Part shown: piece by piece, positions 9,083 to 17,641 of the stretch
Position numbering within the stretch: the first letter of the stretch is position 1
Layout: the number at the start of each line of letters is the position of its first letter
Assembly: GCF_040250305.1 (NCBI RefSeq)
Contig: NZ_CP158190.1
Coordinates: 2,264,001-2,328,000 of the forward strand
Source: Peribacillus frigoritolerans
GTDB taxonomy: Bacteria; Bacillota; Bacilli; Bacillales; DSM-1321
Direction: 5' to 3'
DNA length: 64,000 bases
Translations under genes and position numbers: made by a program
The notes under the pieces: model-generated
What the model saw: the letters and a program-made list of their open reading frames with translations, nothing else
The model's database searches: none
Told to the model about the DNA's origin: nothing

Positions 9083-9607
9083 TCAAGATCTGGAATATTC
9101 TGGCTTGTTCAACGTTTTCAGCCGTTTGGTTTTGGAAGGCTTGCCATCCTCCAATTTAGCCGAGATAAGCCCAAGTACCACTCCAAGCAACGCACCTGCT
9201 CCCACTTCCACAGGCTGATGTCCGAGCAGTTCATTCAGTTCCTTCTCACGCTCCACAAACTCAAAGCTAGGAAACTCTCCCGAAAATTTCGCCATATTAT
9301 CTTCAAGGTCATTCACAAGCTTAGCGATTTCGCCTGTATGGCGCCGAATCCCCTGAGCATCATACATCACAATCACGCCAAACACTGTCGCAAGCGCTGT
9401 TTCAGTATGCATCCAGCCTTTATTCGCTGCCACATAGGATGCCAGTGCGGCCACCCCCGCAGAGTGCGAACTAGGCATGCCACCCGTTGTGAAAGCCTGC
9501 TTTAAGTCCCACTTTCCCGTCAGCTTATAATGCGTTAAAATTTTCAGCCCTTGCGCAATGCCGATTCCCGACAGCGCCGTTAAAATTCCCCGATTCATCT
9601 TTTCCAT
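9083..9607 (-). CDS. Divergent PAP2 family membrane protein (YuiD/DUF212)
   Basis: 174 residues from the start at 9607, where a GAGGAG site precedes ATG; an in-frame start at 9682 would add 25 residues without a ribosome site. The family blocks GGMPSSHSAGVAALASY and MYDAQGIRRHTGE are clear; they resemble the catalytic motifs of acid phosphatase/PAP2 proteins (Ser-His-Ser, Arg-His). The C-terminal HQPVEVGAGALLGVVLG is also typical. Several membrane segments are present. The substrate is unknown; a lipid or prenyl phosphate is plausible. It is transcribed alone, convergent with gntR. Confidence 0.85.
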   Translation of the reverse strand: MEKMNRGILTALSGIGIAQGLKILTHYKLTGKWDLKQAFTTGGMPSSHSAGVAALASYVAANKGWMHTETALATVFGVIVMYDAQGIRRHTGEIAKLVNDLEDNMAKFSGEFPSFEFVEREKELNELLGHQPVEVGAGALLGVVLGLISAKLEDGKPSKTKRLKTLNKPEYSRS

Positions 9608-9919
9608 GAGCAACTCCTCCACTCCGCTCCAGACCAGTCCAACCCAATCCAGGATTTTATCTTCACTCTTTTGATACCCCAATAATAATTTTTATATGCA
9701 GCAGTTCCATGATTATCGGCATTTAATAACAGCCTGCTTAATGCAACATAATGATACTTTTTGCTGTGTCGTGTTCAGTGCAAGCTTAATTTCCGATCTA
9801 GGTGTTCTGGCATGCTTTTTTCGGTGAAGGTCACCATTTTATAATAATATTTATAGGATGGGTCACTTAAGGAAAATATATAACGGAAGATTATTAACAG
9901 GTGTTAAGGTGGCAATGGG
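9608..9919. other. Divergent intergenic region
   Basis: Lies between the PAP2-like gene (leftward) and a small rightward gene. It must carry both promoters. I see no convincing -35/-10 pair, palindrome or RNA element. Confidence 0.4.
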
Positions 9920-10291
9920 ATGAACAAGATCAAGGATATGAATCCGGAAGAGTTAAAAAAGATCATGAAGGTAACCGAGCGAATGTCTTTTACAAAAAAC
10001 TTCAGGTCTGCTACTGCTGAAGAATGGTTTGTTTTCATTCCCGGCTTTAATGATCCAGTTACTGGAGGAGCTGCTGGGAAGGCTATCGTTCACTACAATC
10101 TATATGGAAACAAAGATATGTTCATTAACACGACGGTCATTCTGGATGACCCTGTTTTATTTGAGATGGAAAACTTTCAGCTGGTTTACTCTATTTGTGA
10201 TGAACTTATAAATCGTCTAGTGGGATACGCTGATACTTTACTGTCCGTACACGCAGGTTCAAATTCTTACAATGCTGAGTATAAACGATAA
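9920..10291 (+). CDS. Conserved-looking hypothetical protein, 123 residues
   Basis: I do not recognise the family. The protein is soluble, mixed alpha/beta, with an acidic helical N-terminus (NPEELKKIMKVTERM) and no signal peptide or cysteine motif. ATG at 9920 has AAGGTGG about eight bases upstream. It lies 29 bases upstream of the erythromycin-esterase family gene and is probably co-transcribed with it, since no terminator separates them. Confidence 0.65.
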   Translation: MNKIKDMNPEELKKIMKVTERMSFTKNFRSATAEEWFVFIPGFNDPVTGGAAGKAIVHYNLYGNKDMFINTTVILDDPVLFEMENFQLVYSICDELINRLVGYADTLLSVHAGSNSYNAEYKR

Positions 10292-10320
10292 TGTTCGTAA
10301 GAGAACAAGGAGGAAAAACA

Positions 10321-11589
10321 GTGCATCATAATCTGGTTCAGTCAATAATCGAACAATCAGTCATGCTTACAAGTGAAGCAGATTGGGATAAGCTCGTTCA
10401 ACAAGTCAATAATTCCAAATTTGTTTTACTGGGTGAGGCATCACATGGGACATCCGAGTTTTACACGGCCCGAGTTGAAATAACAAAAAAGCTGATTCAA
10501 GAAAAAGGGTTCACCTTTGTAGCCGTTGAAGGCGATTGGCCCGCATGCCAGGCAATCAATAGGTATGTAAAAGGCTATGACCTAGTGACTAAATCCGCAA
10601 AGGATGTGCTAAAAAGTTTTGACCGCTGGCCGACATGGATGTGGGCAAACGAGGAAATGATCGACCTGATTGAATGGATGAAAGAATACAATGAGTCCGG
10701 ACAAAATCAAACGAAAGTTGGATTTTATGGGATAGATATCTATAGTCTTTGGGAATCCATGGATGAAGTCATCCATTACTTAAAACAAATTGATTCACCT
10801 GACCTCGAGGCTGCCAGACAGGCATTCACATGTTTTGAGCCATTCAATCGGAATAATGAGGAGTACGCAGTTTCCGCAGGCATTTTTTCAGAAGACTGTA
10901 TAGAGGAGGTTGCCAAATTACTGACGACTATTCAACGAAAAAAAGAAAAATATCCTCATCATGAAGAATTGAATTTGAACCTTCAAGTGAATGCACTGGT
11001 AGCGTATAATGCAGAAAATTATTACAGGACGATGGTGGTTCATGATGATAAATCATGGAATATTCGTGATATGCATATGGTGGATGCACTAAATGAAATT
11101 ATGGATTTTTACGGTTCTGATGGCAAGGCGATTTTATGGGAACATAATACTCATGTTGGCGATGCCAGCGCTACAGATATGAGAGATTCCGGGATGATTA
11201 ACGTCGGCCAGGTCATTCGTGAACAAAACCCAACTGAAGATGTATTTATCACTGGTTTCGGAACCTATAGCGGAACTGTTATTGCAGCAGATGAATGGGG
11301 CATGGATTTTGAAATAAAAACAGTACCCCCGGCTATGAATGGAAGTTGGGAGGAGGCTATGCACCTTTCAGGCGCGTATGATAAGTTGCTCATTTTCACC
11401 GATGAAAATCGTCAGCTATTCCAAGATAAAATTGGACATCGGGCTATCGGGGTTGTATACCGACCGGAATACGAACAATACGGAAACTATGTACCTTCCG
11501 TAATGTCAGATAGATATGATGCTTTTGTTTACATTGATGAAACTCAGGCCCTTCACCCGCTTGTTCATGAAAAAGCACCCGTTCTGTAA
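10321..11589 (+). CDS. Erythromycin esterase family protein
   Basis: About 422 residues from GTG at 10321, which follows AAGGAGG; an overlapping ATG at 10291 would add ten residues but lacks a site. Family motifs include LLGEASHGTSEFY near the N-terminus (catalytic His/Glu region), FVAVEGDWPA, and ILWEHNTHVGDASATDM with the second His pair. Ere-type members hydrolyse the macrolactone ring, but many Bacillus homologues have no shown macrolide activity, so resistance should not be assumed. It is cytoplasmic, without a signal peptide. A strong terminator follows directly. Confidence 0.88.
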   Translation: MHHNLVQSIIEQSVMLTSEADWDKLVQQVNNSKFVLLGEASHGTSEFYTARVEITKKLIQEKGFTFVAVEGDWPACQAINRYVKGYDLVTKSAKDVLKSFDRWPTWMWANEEMIDLIEWMKEYNESGQNQTKVGFYGIDIYSLWESMDEVIHYLKQIDSPDLEAARQAFTCFEPFNRNNEEYAVSAGIFSEDCIEEVAKLLTTIQRKKEKYPHHEELNLNLQVNALVAYNAENYYRTMVVHDDKSWNIRDMHMVDALNEIMDFYGSDGKAILWEHNTHVGDASATDMRDSGMINVGQVIREQNPTEDVFITGFGTYSGTVIAADEWGMDFEIKTVPPAMNGSWEEAMHLSGAYDKLLIFTDENRQLFQDKIGHRAIGVVYRPEYEQYGNYVPSVMSDRYDAFVYIDETQALHPLVHEKAPVL

Positions 11590-11633
11590 TAAAAAGACGA
11601 AGCCGTTTATGTTATAAACGGCTTCGTCTTTTT
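11590..11633 (+). terminator. Strong bidirectional terminator
   Basis: About 20-base near-perfect arms separated by two bases (AGACGAAGCCGTTTAT and its complement) with an A-run before and a T-run after. Confidence 0.92.
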
Positions 11634-11731
11634 GTTCGTGCTTATTCTTAACGCTGCCTTTCATTTTAAGCCTTATGAAAAGCTAATGATTTAATATTTG
11701 AATGTAGAGGGATTGAAAATGGAATATGAAA

Positions 11732-11921
11732 AGTTGATTGGAGTGGGTGTAAGAGACTCCTGCGGGAAAAGCGTGTCAAAGGGGAGACCCAGCAGGCGCA
11801 AAGGCGCCGAGGAGGCTCCCGGACCGCCCCGGAAAGCGAGTGCCCTACGTTCCATCAACGTTCGAGGTTTTACAAACAATCATAAAACTAGACAAACTTG
11901 ATTTTCATTGAGTTGGTCTAC
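11732..11921 (+). repeat. 190-bp dispersed repeat, copy 1
   Basis: The whole segment matches the reverse complement of 52907-53096, which is also 190 bp. Shared blocks include GAGACTCCTGCGGGA, GAGGAGGCTCCCGGACCGCC and GCGAGTGCCCTACGTTCC, plus a terminal hairpin beginning TAGACAAACT. It has high GC within an AT-rich gap and overlapping reading frames on both strands without ribosome sites, so it is not coding. Similar GC-rich repeats are common between genes in Bacillaceae. In this copy the terminal hairpin has decayed. Confidence 0.85.
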
Positions 11922-11967
11922 AATCAAATAAGGTTAATGTTTGTTATACTCACATTTAGCACACTTT

Positions 11968-12405
11968 TCATTCATTAATTCTTTTTATCATTAAAAGATG
12001 TGGACCGCCATCTTCCATAAAGACATCGGATGAAGTCTGGTAGCCGAGTTTTTTATAAAAACCCTCTGCCTGTGTTTGCCCATGTAATTTCACCTGGGAT
12101 ATTTCCTTTTTCTTTGCGATTTCTTCCAACGTTTTAATTATTATTTTTCCAAGACCAAATTTACGGTAAGGCTCTAAGATGCAAATTCTCTCCAATTTCC
12201 CTAAACCATCAACAACTCTTAACCTTCCAGTTCCGACTGGTTTTTCATTATAATAGACTAATATGTGTTCAGATAAAGCATGAAGTGTATCGTATTCATC
12301 AAATTCAATTTCTAAAGGGAAGCCTTGTTCCTCGACAAATACTTCTTTTCTGATATGAAATGCTATTTTTAAATCATTTTCAGTAGTAATTCTTTTTGAA
12401 TCCAT
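11968..12405 (-). CDS. GNAT family N-acetyltransferase
   Basis: 145 residues. The acetyl-CoA binding motif A is seen as LERICILEPYRKFGLGKIII, close to the R/Q-x-x-G-x-G/A pattern, and VKLHGQTQAEGFYKKLGY is the usual C-terminal strand-helix. It resembles the YjcF/ElaA-type GNAT group. The acceptor substrate is unknown. It is divergent from a marR gene, with an inverted repeat between them that could control both. Confidence 0.85.
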   Translation of the reverse strand: MDSKRITTENDLKIAFHIRKEVFVEEQGFPLEIEFDEYDTLHALSEHILVYYNEKPVGTGRLRVVDGLGKLERICILEPYRKFGLGKIIIKTLEEIAKKKEISQVKLHGQTQAEGFYKKLGYQTSSDVFMEDGGPHLLMIKRINE

Positions 12406-12488
12406 TGTTCTTCATCCCTTTTCTAGATTTATTCAGTAAGACAAGTCATAATATATGTATAACTTTTTTATAGTATATACGAAATTAA

Positions 12489-12510
12489 TTTTGTTGTAAA
12501 TACAACAAAA
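12489..12510. promoter_or_regulatory. Perfect palindrome upstream of marR
   Basis: TTTTGTTGTA-AA-TACAACAAAA, ten-base perfect arms with a two-base centre, ending 18 bases before the marR start. Size and AT-rich symmetry fit a MarR-dimer operator; its position suggests autorepression. Confidence 0.7.
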
Positions 12511-12528
12511 AAGTCAGGGGCTTTTTGA

Positions 12529-12981
12529 ATGAAGGAAATACTCCGTGAAATTGGAATGATAGCAAGGGCATTGGACTCTATAAGTAATATCGAATTTAAA
12601 GAATTTGACCTAACAAAAGGGCAGTATTTGTATCTTGTTCGAATATGTGAAAATCCAGGAATCATTCAGGAAAAGTTAGCAGAAATGATAAAGGTTGACC
12701 GGACGACAGCAGCTCGGGCCATTAAAAAACTTGAAATTCAAGGTTTTATTGAAAAGAAAAATGATGAGGAAAACAAAAAAATAAAAAAGCTATATGCAAC
12801 CGATAAAGGTGAAAAGGTCTATCCTTTTTTGAAAAAAGAAGGAGAGTATACTGACAAGGTTGCGTTATCTGGATTTTCTATGGAAGAAACGGAAACGATG
12901 TTTCATCTTCTTCAAAGGGTCAGAAAAAATATTGAGGTAGATTGGGAATTTGTGAAAAAGGGAAATAAAAGGGAGTATTGA
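12529..12981 (+). CDS. MarR family transcriptional regulator
   Basis: 150 residues. The winged helix spans about residues 30-100, with EKLAEMIKVDRTTAARAIKK as recognition region and GFIEKKNDEENKKIK as the wing. The N- and C-terminal helices would form the dimer. No conserved redox Cys of the OhrR type is present, so it probably senses a ligand. The palindrome 12489-12510 is directly upstream. The neighbouring GNAT gene is the likely second target. A terminator follows at 13048. Confidence 0.88.
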   Translation: MKEILREIGMIARALDSISNIEFKEFDLTKGQYLYLVRICENPGIIQEKLAEMIKVDRTTAARAIKKLEIQGFIEKKNDEENKKIKKLYATDKGEKVYPFLKKEGEYTDKVALSGFSMEETETMFHLLQRVRKNIEVDWEFVKKGNKREY

Positions 12982-13047
12982 TACATATATTTTATAAGTT
13001 ATTACAGATTCATGAATGTAATGGTATTGGATAAGAATTTTATAAAG

Positions 13048-13084
13048 AGAGGCTCGATTCCGATTGGAAATTGAGCCTCTTTCT
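13048..13084. terminator. Terminator between convergent marR and ABC genes
   Basis: Arms AGAGGCTC (13048-13055) and GAGCCTCT (13073-13080), extendable by four more pairs, followed by TTTCTT. It serves the rightward marR gene. Confidence 0.65.
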
Positions 13085-13086
13085 TA

Positions 13087-14946
13087 TTATCCAGCTACAT
13101 TTTCAGTGAACTGACTATTGTACAGCTCTGCATAGAAACCATTCTCCCTTAAAAGGTCTGAATGCGTTCCCTTCTCTATCACTTTTCCTTGATCCATAAC
13201 AAGAATCAAATCTGCATCCTTAATTGTTGAGAGACGATGGGCAATGACAAAGCTGGTTCGTCCTTCCATCAGTCGGTTCATGGCCTTTTGGATAAAGACT
13301 TCTGTCCGAGTGTCCACACTAGACGTCGCTTCATCCAATATCATGATTGGTGGATCTGCTAGAACTGCTCGGGCGATTGTCAAAAGCTGCTTTTGGCCTT
13401 GTGAGATGTTCGAAGCTTCTTCGTTTAAGATGGTCTCATAACCATCTGGCAGTGTCCGAATGAAATGGTCGGCATGTGCCGTTCGAGCAGCTGCAAAAAT
13501 TTCTTCATCAGTTGCTCCATTTTTGCCATAAGCGATATTTTCTTTAATAGTACCATTAAAGAGCCAGGTATCTTGAAGTACCATACCAAAATTCTTTCGA
13601 AGATCATTCCGTGACATATTCCGTGTATCAAGACCATCAATATTAATCTTTCCGCCATTGAGTTCATAAAATCTCATCAAGAGATTTATCATAGTTGTTT
13701 TTCCAGCACCAGTCGGTCCAACAATTGCGACCGTCTGTCCAGGCAAGACATCGATGTTCATATCTTCAATTAGCATTTCTTCCCCATATCCAAAGTCCAC
13801 ATGTTCAAAAGAGACAGCACCATTTGCCCTTTTTATATTAGCTGTTGTTTGTTCTTTCATTTCCTCTTCTTCATCAAGTAGTTCAAAAACACGCTCAGCG
13901 GCTGCAACCGTTGACTGAATAATGTTAGCGATGTTAGCCGTTTGTGTGATTGGCTGGGTGAACTGCTTTGAATATGTGATGAATGCTTGAATATCACCAA
14001 TTGAAATCGAACGTTGCGTTACCAATATTCCGCCGACAACGCTGATGAGGACATAGCTTAAATTTCCGATAAAGAACATTATGGGCATGATGATACCCGA
14101 TATAAACTGGGCTTTGCTTCCCGCTTTATACAATTCTTCATTAACCGCAGTAAACTGGGCACTCGCCTTTTTTTCATGTCCGAATGCTTTAACGACCTGA
14201 TGGCCGGTATACATCTCTTCAATGTGTCCATTTAATTGTCCGAGCTTACGCTGTTGATCTGCAAAATATTTTTGGGATCTTTTTAAAATAGGCCGGATTG
14301 CAAATATTGACAAAGGTAAGCTGACTATCGAGATTAATGTCAATAACGGGCTTATCGAAAGCATCATGATGATAATCCCCAAAATCGTTACGATTGATGT
14401 GATGAACTGCGTTAAGCTTTGCTGAAGGGTGCTCCCGATTGTATCAATATCATTTGTCATTCGGCTAAGTGTTTCTCCGTTTGGACGTCCTTCAAAATAT
14501 TTGAGTGGAAGTTTCTCGAGCTTTTCGTTCACATCTTGTCGAAGATCATATACCGTATCTTGAGCAACACTTGACATAATGTATTGTTGTACATAGTTGA
14601 AAAGGCTGCTTAAAGCATAAAGTCCGGCAAGGAGTAGAAGGATCTGGCCAATTTTATCAAAGTTAATAGCTGCTCCTGGTATACCCTGGAGTTTCCCGTA
14701 TGCTCCTTCGAATAATTCTGTAATTGCATTTCCCATGATTTTCGGTCCAACAATCATAAAAATCGTACTCATGATTGCAGCGAAGAACACGGAAATCAAT
14801 TTGTTGCGCCGAGGTTTTAAATAGGTCAAGAGACGTTTTAGTGTTCCTTTAAAATCTTTTGCTTTTTGACCCATCATCATCATGTTACCGCCACCAGGGC
14901 CATGCCCAACCTGACCGCCGCCTTGAGGTTTTTTTTGATTACTCAT
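13087..14946 (-). CDS. ABC exporter half-transporter (YfiC-like), catalytic-site subunit
   Basis: 619 residues: a polar, Gly-rich N-terminus with consecutive Met, a six-helix membrane domain (about 35-340), and a nucleotide-binding domain (about 375-610). Walker A is GPTGAGKTT and Walker B ends in MILDEATSSVD with the catalytic Glu. The signature is degenerate, ISQGQ rather than LSGGQ. It pairs with the upstream half-transporter, which has the opposite defect, giving one working and one degenerate ATP site. It is similar to B. subtilis YfiC. It overlaps the upstream gene by four bases (ATGA). Substrate is unknown; drug or lipid export is typical. Confidence 0.92.
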   Translation of the reverse strand: MSNQKKPQGGGQVGHGPGGGNMMMMGQKAKDFKGTLKRLLTYLKPRRNKLISVFFAAIMSTIFMIVGPKIMGNAITELFEGAYGKLQGIPGAAINFDKIGQILLLLAGLYALSSLFNYVQQYIMSSVAQDTVYDLRQDVNEKLEKLPLKYFEGRPNGETLSRMTNDIDTIGSTLQQSLTQFITSIVTILGIIIMMLSISPLLTLISIVSLPLSIFAIRPILKRSQKYFADQQRKLGQLNGHIEEMYTGHQVVKAFGHEKKASAQFTAVNEELYKAGSKAQFISGIIMPIMFFIGNLSYVLISVVGGILVTQRSISIGDIQAFITYSKQFTQPITQTANIANIIQSTVAAAERVFELLDEEEEMKEQTTANIKRANGAVSFEHVDFGYGEEMLIEDMNIDVLPGQTVAIVGPTGAGKTTMINLLMRFYELNGGKINIDGLDTRNMSRNDLRKNFGMVLQDTWLFNGTIKENIAYGKNGATDEEIFAAARTAHADHFIRTLPDGYETILNEEASNISQGQKQLLTIARAVLADPPIMILDEATSSVDTRTEVFIQKAMNRLMEGRTSFVIAHRLSTIKDADLILVMDQGKVIEKGTHSDLLRENGFYAELYNSQFTENVAG

Positions 14947-16676
14947 GCAATTTCCTCCTCTGTGAGCTGTGATAAGGCGATTTCACGGTAAATGTCGTTT
15001 GTACTAAGCAACTCTTGGTGTGATCCCATACCTACAATTTTGCCTTCGTCTAATACAATGATTCGGTCTGCGTCCACGACTGTACTGACACGCTGTGCAA
15101 CGAGTAGTACCGTCGAATTTTTCGTTTCATCCTTCAGGGCTGCACGAAGGTTGGCATCCGTCTTGAAGTCAAGTGCAGAAAAACTATCGTCGAATATATA
15201 AATATCGGGTTTCCGAATGAGTGCCCGTGCAATCGAAAGCCGTTGTTTTTGCCCTCCCGATAGGTTTGAACCGCCTTGTTCGATTTCTGCCTCATAGCCG
15301 TCTTTCATGTTGCTGATAAAATCTTCCGCTTGCGCGATCCGAGCCGCATGCTCAACTTCATCTTGTGTGGCTGTTTGTTTTCCAAAGCGAATGTTTTCAG
15401 CGATAGTACCTGTAAAGAGGACGGCCTTTTGTGGTACAAAGCCAATCTTTGAACGAACTTCATCTTGTGATGAATTACGAATATCAACACCATTGACGCG
15501 AATCGTTCCACTTGAAATATCATAGAAGCGAGGTATCAAATTGACGAGCGTCGTTTTCCCTGAACCTGTTCCACCGATTATTGCGGTGATTTCACCAGGA
15601 CTTGCAGAAAAACTAATATCCGATAATGCATGTTCTTCTGCTCCTGGGTAACTGAACGTCACATGTTCAAATTCAAGTGTACCGTGCTCACGATCTGCCT
15701 TTTCTGTCCCCTTATCCAGGAATGAAGGTTTCATGTCAAGGACTTCGTTTATCCTTGTTGCCGACACGGCTGCTCGTGGAACCATAACGAACATCATGGA
15801 TGCCATAACGAGAGCGAACATAATTTGCATAACATATTGGATAAATGCCATTAAATCCCCGATCTGCATACCGCCATTATCAATACGAACTCCACCAAAC
15901 CAAATGATACCAACAACCGTCAAGTTCATGACAAGCATCATTACAGGCATCATGAAGGCCATGATTTTATTGACTCTGATTGACACATCCGTCAATTCTT
16001 TATTCGCTTTCTTAAGACGTTCTTTCTCTTGTGTTTCACGATTGAAGGCACGAATGACGCGAATACCAGTTAAATTTTCTCGCAATACAAGGTTCAACCG
16101 GTCTAATCGTTTTTGCACCGTTTGAAAGAGAGGCACACCTTTATATAGAATAAGCAAGATCGACCCAATCAATAAAGGCATTGTGACAACAATGACAAGG
16201 GATAATTTTGCATCCATGGATACAGCCATGATTACTCCGCCGATTAACATGATGGGTGCACTGATAACCATACGAAGCATCATGATAACCACTTGCTGGA
16301 CTTGTGTTATATCATTGGTCGTCCTTGTAATCAATGATGCCGTACCGACTTCATCAAATTCTTGTAACGAAAATTTTTCAACATGATTAAAGACTCTCAG
16401 GCGGAGATCGCGTCCCATCCCCATTGCCGCTTTGGACGAATAGTAGCTTGCGATTATGGATGCACAAGCGCCAAGTGCGGAAACCAACAGCATCAAACCA
16501 CCGATTTTCCAAATATAAGGAGTGTCTCCTTGAACGACGCCTTTGTCAATAATATCGGCCATTAGTGTAGGCAGAAAGAGATCGGACATGGACTGAATAA
16601 AAACCAGACCGATAACTGCTGAAATAATCCACTTATAAACGGATAAATTTTTCAGTATTTTTATCATTTTGTACAC
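14943..16676 (-). CDS. ABC exporter half-transporter (YfiB-like), degenerate-site subunit
   Basis: 577 residues: six-helix membrane domain (about 15-310) and nucleotide-binding domain (about 340-570). Walker A is GGTGSGKTT and the signature LSGGQKQR is canonical, but Walker B reads IFDDSFSALD, with Asp in place of the catalytic Glu. This asymmetry is characteristic of heterodimeric exporters such as BmrCD and LmrCD. Its start lies inside the end of the marR gene (13-base overlap), so the three genes form one translationally coupled operon. Confidence 0.92.
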   Translation of the reverse strand: MYKMIKILKNLSVYKWIISAVIGLVFIQSMSDLFLPTLMADIIDKGVVQGDTPYIWKIGGLMLLVSALGACASIIASYYSSKAAMGMGRDLRLRVFNHVEKFSLQEFDEVGTASLITRTTNDITQVQQVVIMMLRMVISAPIMLIGGVIMAVSMDAKLSLVIVVTMPLLIGSILLILYKGVPLFQTVQKRLDRLNLVLRENLTGIRVIRAFNRETQEKERLKKANKELTDVSIRVNKIMAFMMPVMMLVMNLTVVGIIWFGGVRIDNGGMQIGDLMAFIQYVMQIMFALVMASMMFVMVPRAAVSATRINEVLDMKPSFLDKGTEKADREHGTLEFEHVTFSYPGAEEHALSDISFSASPGEITAIIGGTGSGKTTLVNLIPRFYDISSGTIRVNGVDIRNSSQDEVRSKIGFVPQKAVLFTGTIAENIRFGKQTATQDEVEHAARIAQAEDFISNMKDGYEAEIEQGGSNLSGGQKQRLSIARALIRKPDIYIFDDSFSALDFKTDANLRAALKDETKNSTVLLVAQRVSTVVDADRIIVLDEGKIVGMGSHQELLSTNDIYREIALSQLTEEEIA

Positions 16677-17143
16677 TCTCCCTGTTCGGTTGCTTGTGCT
16701 TCTAAAAAGTTTGTAATTTGAAGATGTGTTTCTAGCAACTCTTCAAACTGTTCTTCTGAAAGCATTTCAATGGCTGTTTGAAAGACTTGGTGAATGCTTC
16801 CTTCGTGAAAATGAATCGTTTTTAATAAATCCTTCCCCTGATTTGTGATTGACAACTGAATCTCACGCCGATTGCCCTCCACATGCTCACGATGGAGCAT
16901 GCCTGCGCGAACGAGACCATCGACCGCTTGGCTCAAGGTGCTTTTTGGAAGAAATGTTTTCTCCCCGACATTTTTTTGAGTGGTCTCTTTGTAAAGGGTA
17001 ATGGTCATCAAAATGGAATATTGAGGAACTGTTAATCCATTTTCTGCGGCAGTCTTTTGAACGAACCGCATAATATTTTTCTGCACGTTCCAAAATGAAC
17101 GCAATAGTTGTACGGAACGCATTAATTGTTTTTCATTCTCCAC
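16664..17143 (-). CDS. MarR family regulator of the ABC exporter operon
   Basis: 159 residues with a winged helix (about 35-105: TTQKNVGEKTFLPKSTLSQA as the helix pair, REHVEGNRREIQLS as the wing). It is the first gene of the operon and overlaps the YfiB-like gene. This marR-ABC-ABC layout is common for inducible multidrug exporters, where the regulator represses until a drug binds. An inverted repeat at 17173-17188 lies 30 bases upstream of the start. Confidence 0.9.
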   Translation of the reverse strand: MENEKQLMRSVQLLRSFWNVQKNIMRFVQKTAAENGLTVPQYSILMTITLYKETTQKNVGEKTFLPKSTLSQAVDGLVRAGMLHREHVEGNRREIQLSITNQGKDLLKTIHFHEGSIHQVFQTAIEMLSEEQFEELLETHLQITNFLEAQATEQGECTK

Positions 17144-17172
17144 TCAACTTCACCATTCTTTCTGTTTTGAAC

Positions 17173-17188
17173 TGTTCCATTACGAACA
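17173..17188 (-). promoter_or_regulatory. Candidate MarR operator
   Basis: Inverted repeat TGTTC-N6-GAACA about 30 bases upstream of the marR start codon, in a position to control the marR-ABC operon. Confidence 0.45.
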
Positions 17189-17641
17189 TTTAATTTTATG
17201 AATCATTTTAATTTACAGCTATATATCCGCTTAGTCAACAAAAAAATAACTTCAACACCCCAGTGTTTAGTCTTTGGTGCATGTATGGAAATGAGTTTTC
17301 AAGTCAGGCAAGGCTTTCGCATGAAAACAACCCATACAAAGTGAAATTAACTTGAAAATGGGAGATGAAAAGTGGTAGGATAATATTGCATTGAGTTAGT
17401 ACCAGGTAATAATACTAGATGATAACGCATGGGTTTTAAATGGCAAGCATGCATACATAAAAGAGCTTTTTCTTCCTTAGATACAAAAGAGGATTTAAGT
17501 TTGCGAGAAAAACAAACATCTAATAAGAAAGGTTAGTAATTTGTGATACAGATACCCATTTTTAAATTTGGGTGCCAGCATGAGCAAAATATTCTGGTTT
17601 TAACAGGGAAAAGGTTTAATTATTAGGAGGGATGATGACAT
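17189..17641. other. Divergent intergenic region, 453 bp
   Basis: Separates the leftward marR-ABC operon from the rightward E1 alpha/beta genes. I see no gene or strong terminator. A weak -24/-12-like element is at 17305-17322 (GG and GC ten bases apart) but it is over 300 bp from the next gene. AAGG-type ribosome site AGGAGGG lies at 17625-17631. Confidence 0.4.

Noticed and set aside
10029..10211. Alternative frame inside the 123-residue gene
   Set aside because: It is wholly within a better-supported gene and has no ribosome site.
10321..11589. Macrolide resistance gene
   Set aside because: The family is right but many chromosomal members in Bacillaceae have no shown activity on macrolides; no resistance context is present.
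11698..11901. Overlapping open frames on both strands over the 190-bp repeat
   Set aside because: They lack ribosome sites, encode low-complexity Arg/Pro/Gly-rich peptides, and coincide with a non-coding repeat.
17305..17322. Possible -24/-12 promoter for the E1 alpha/beta genes
   Set aside because: GG and GC are ten bases apart, but the -12 part reads TCGC and the -24 flank is CAGG, and it is over 300 bp from the gene. Too weak to call.
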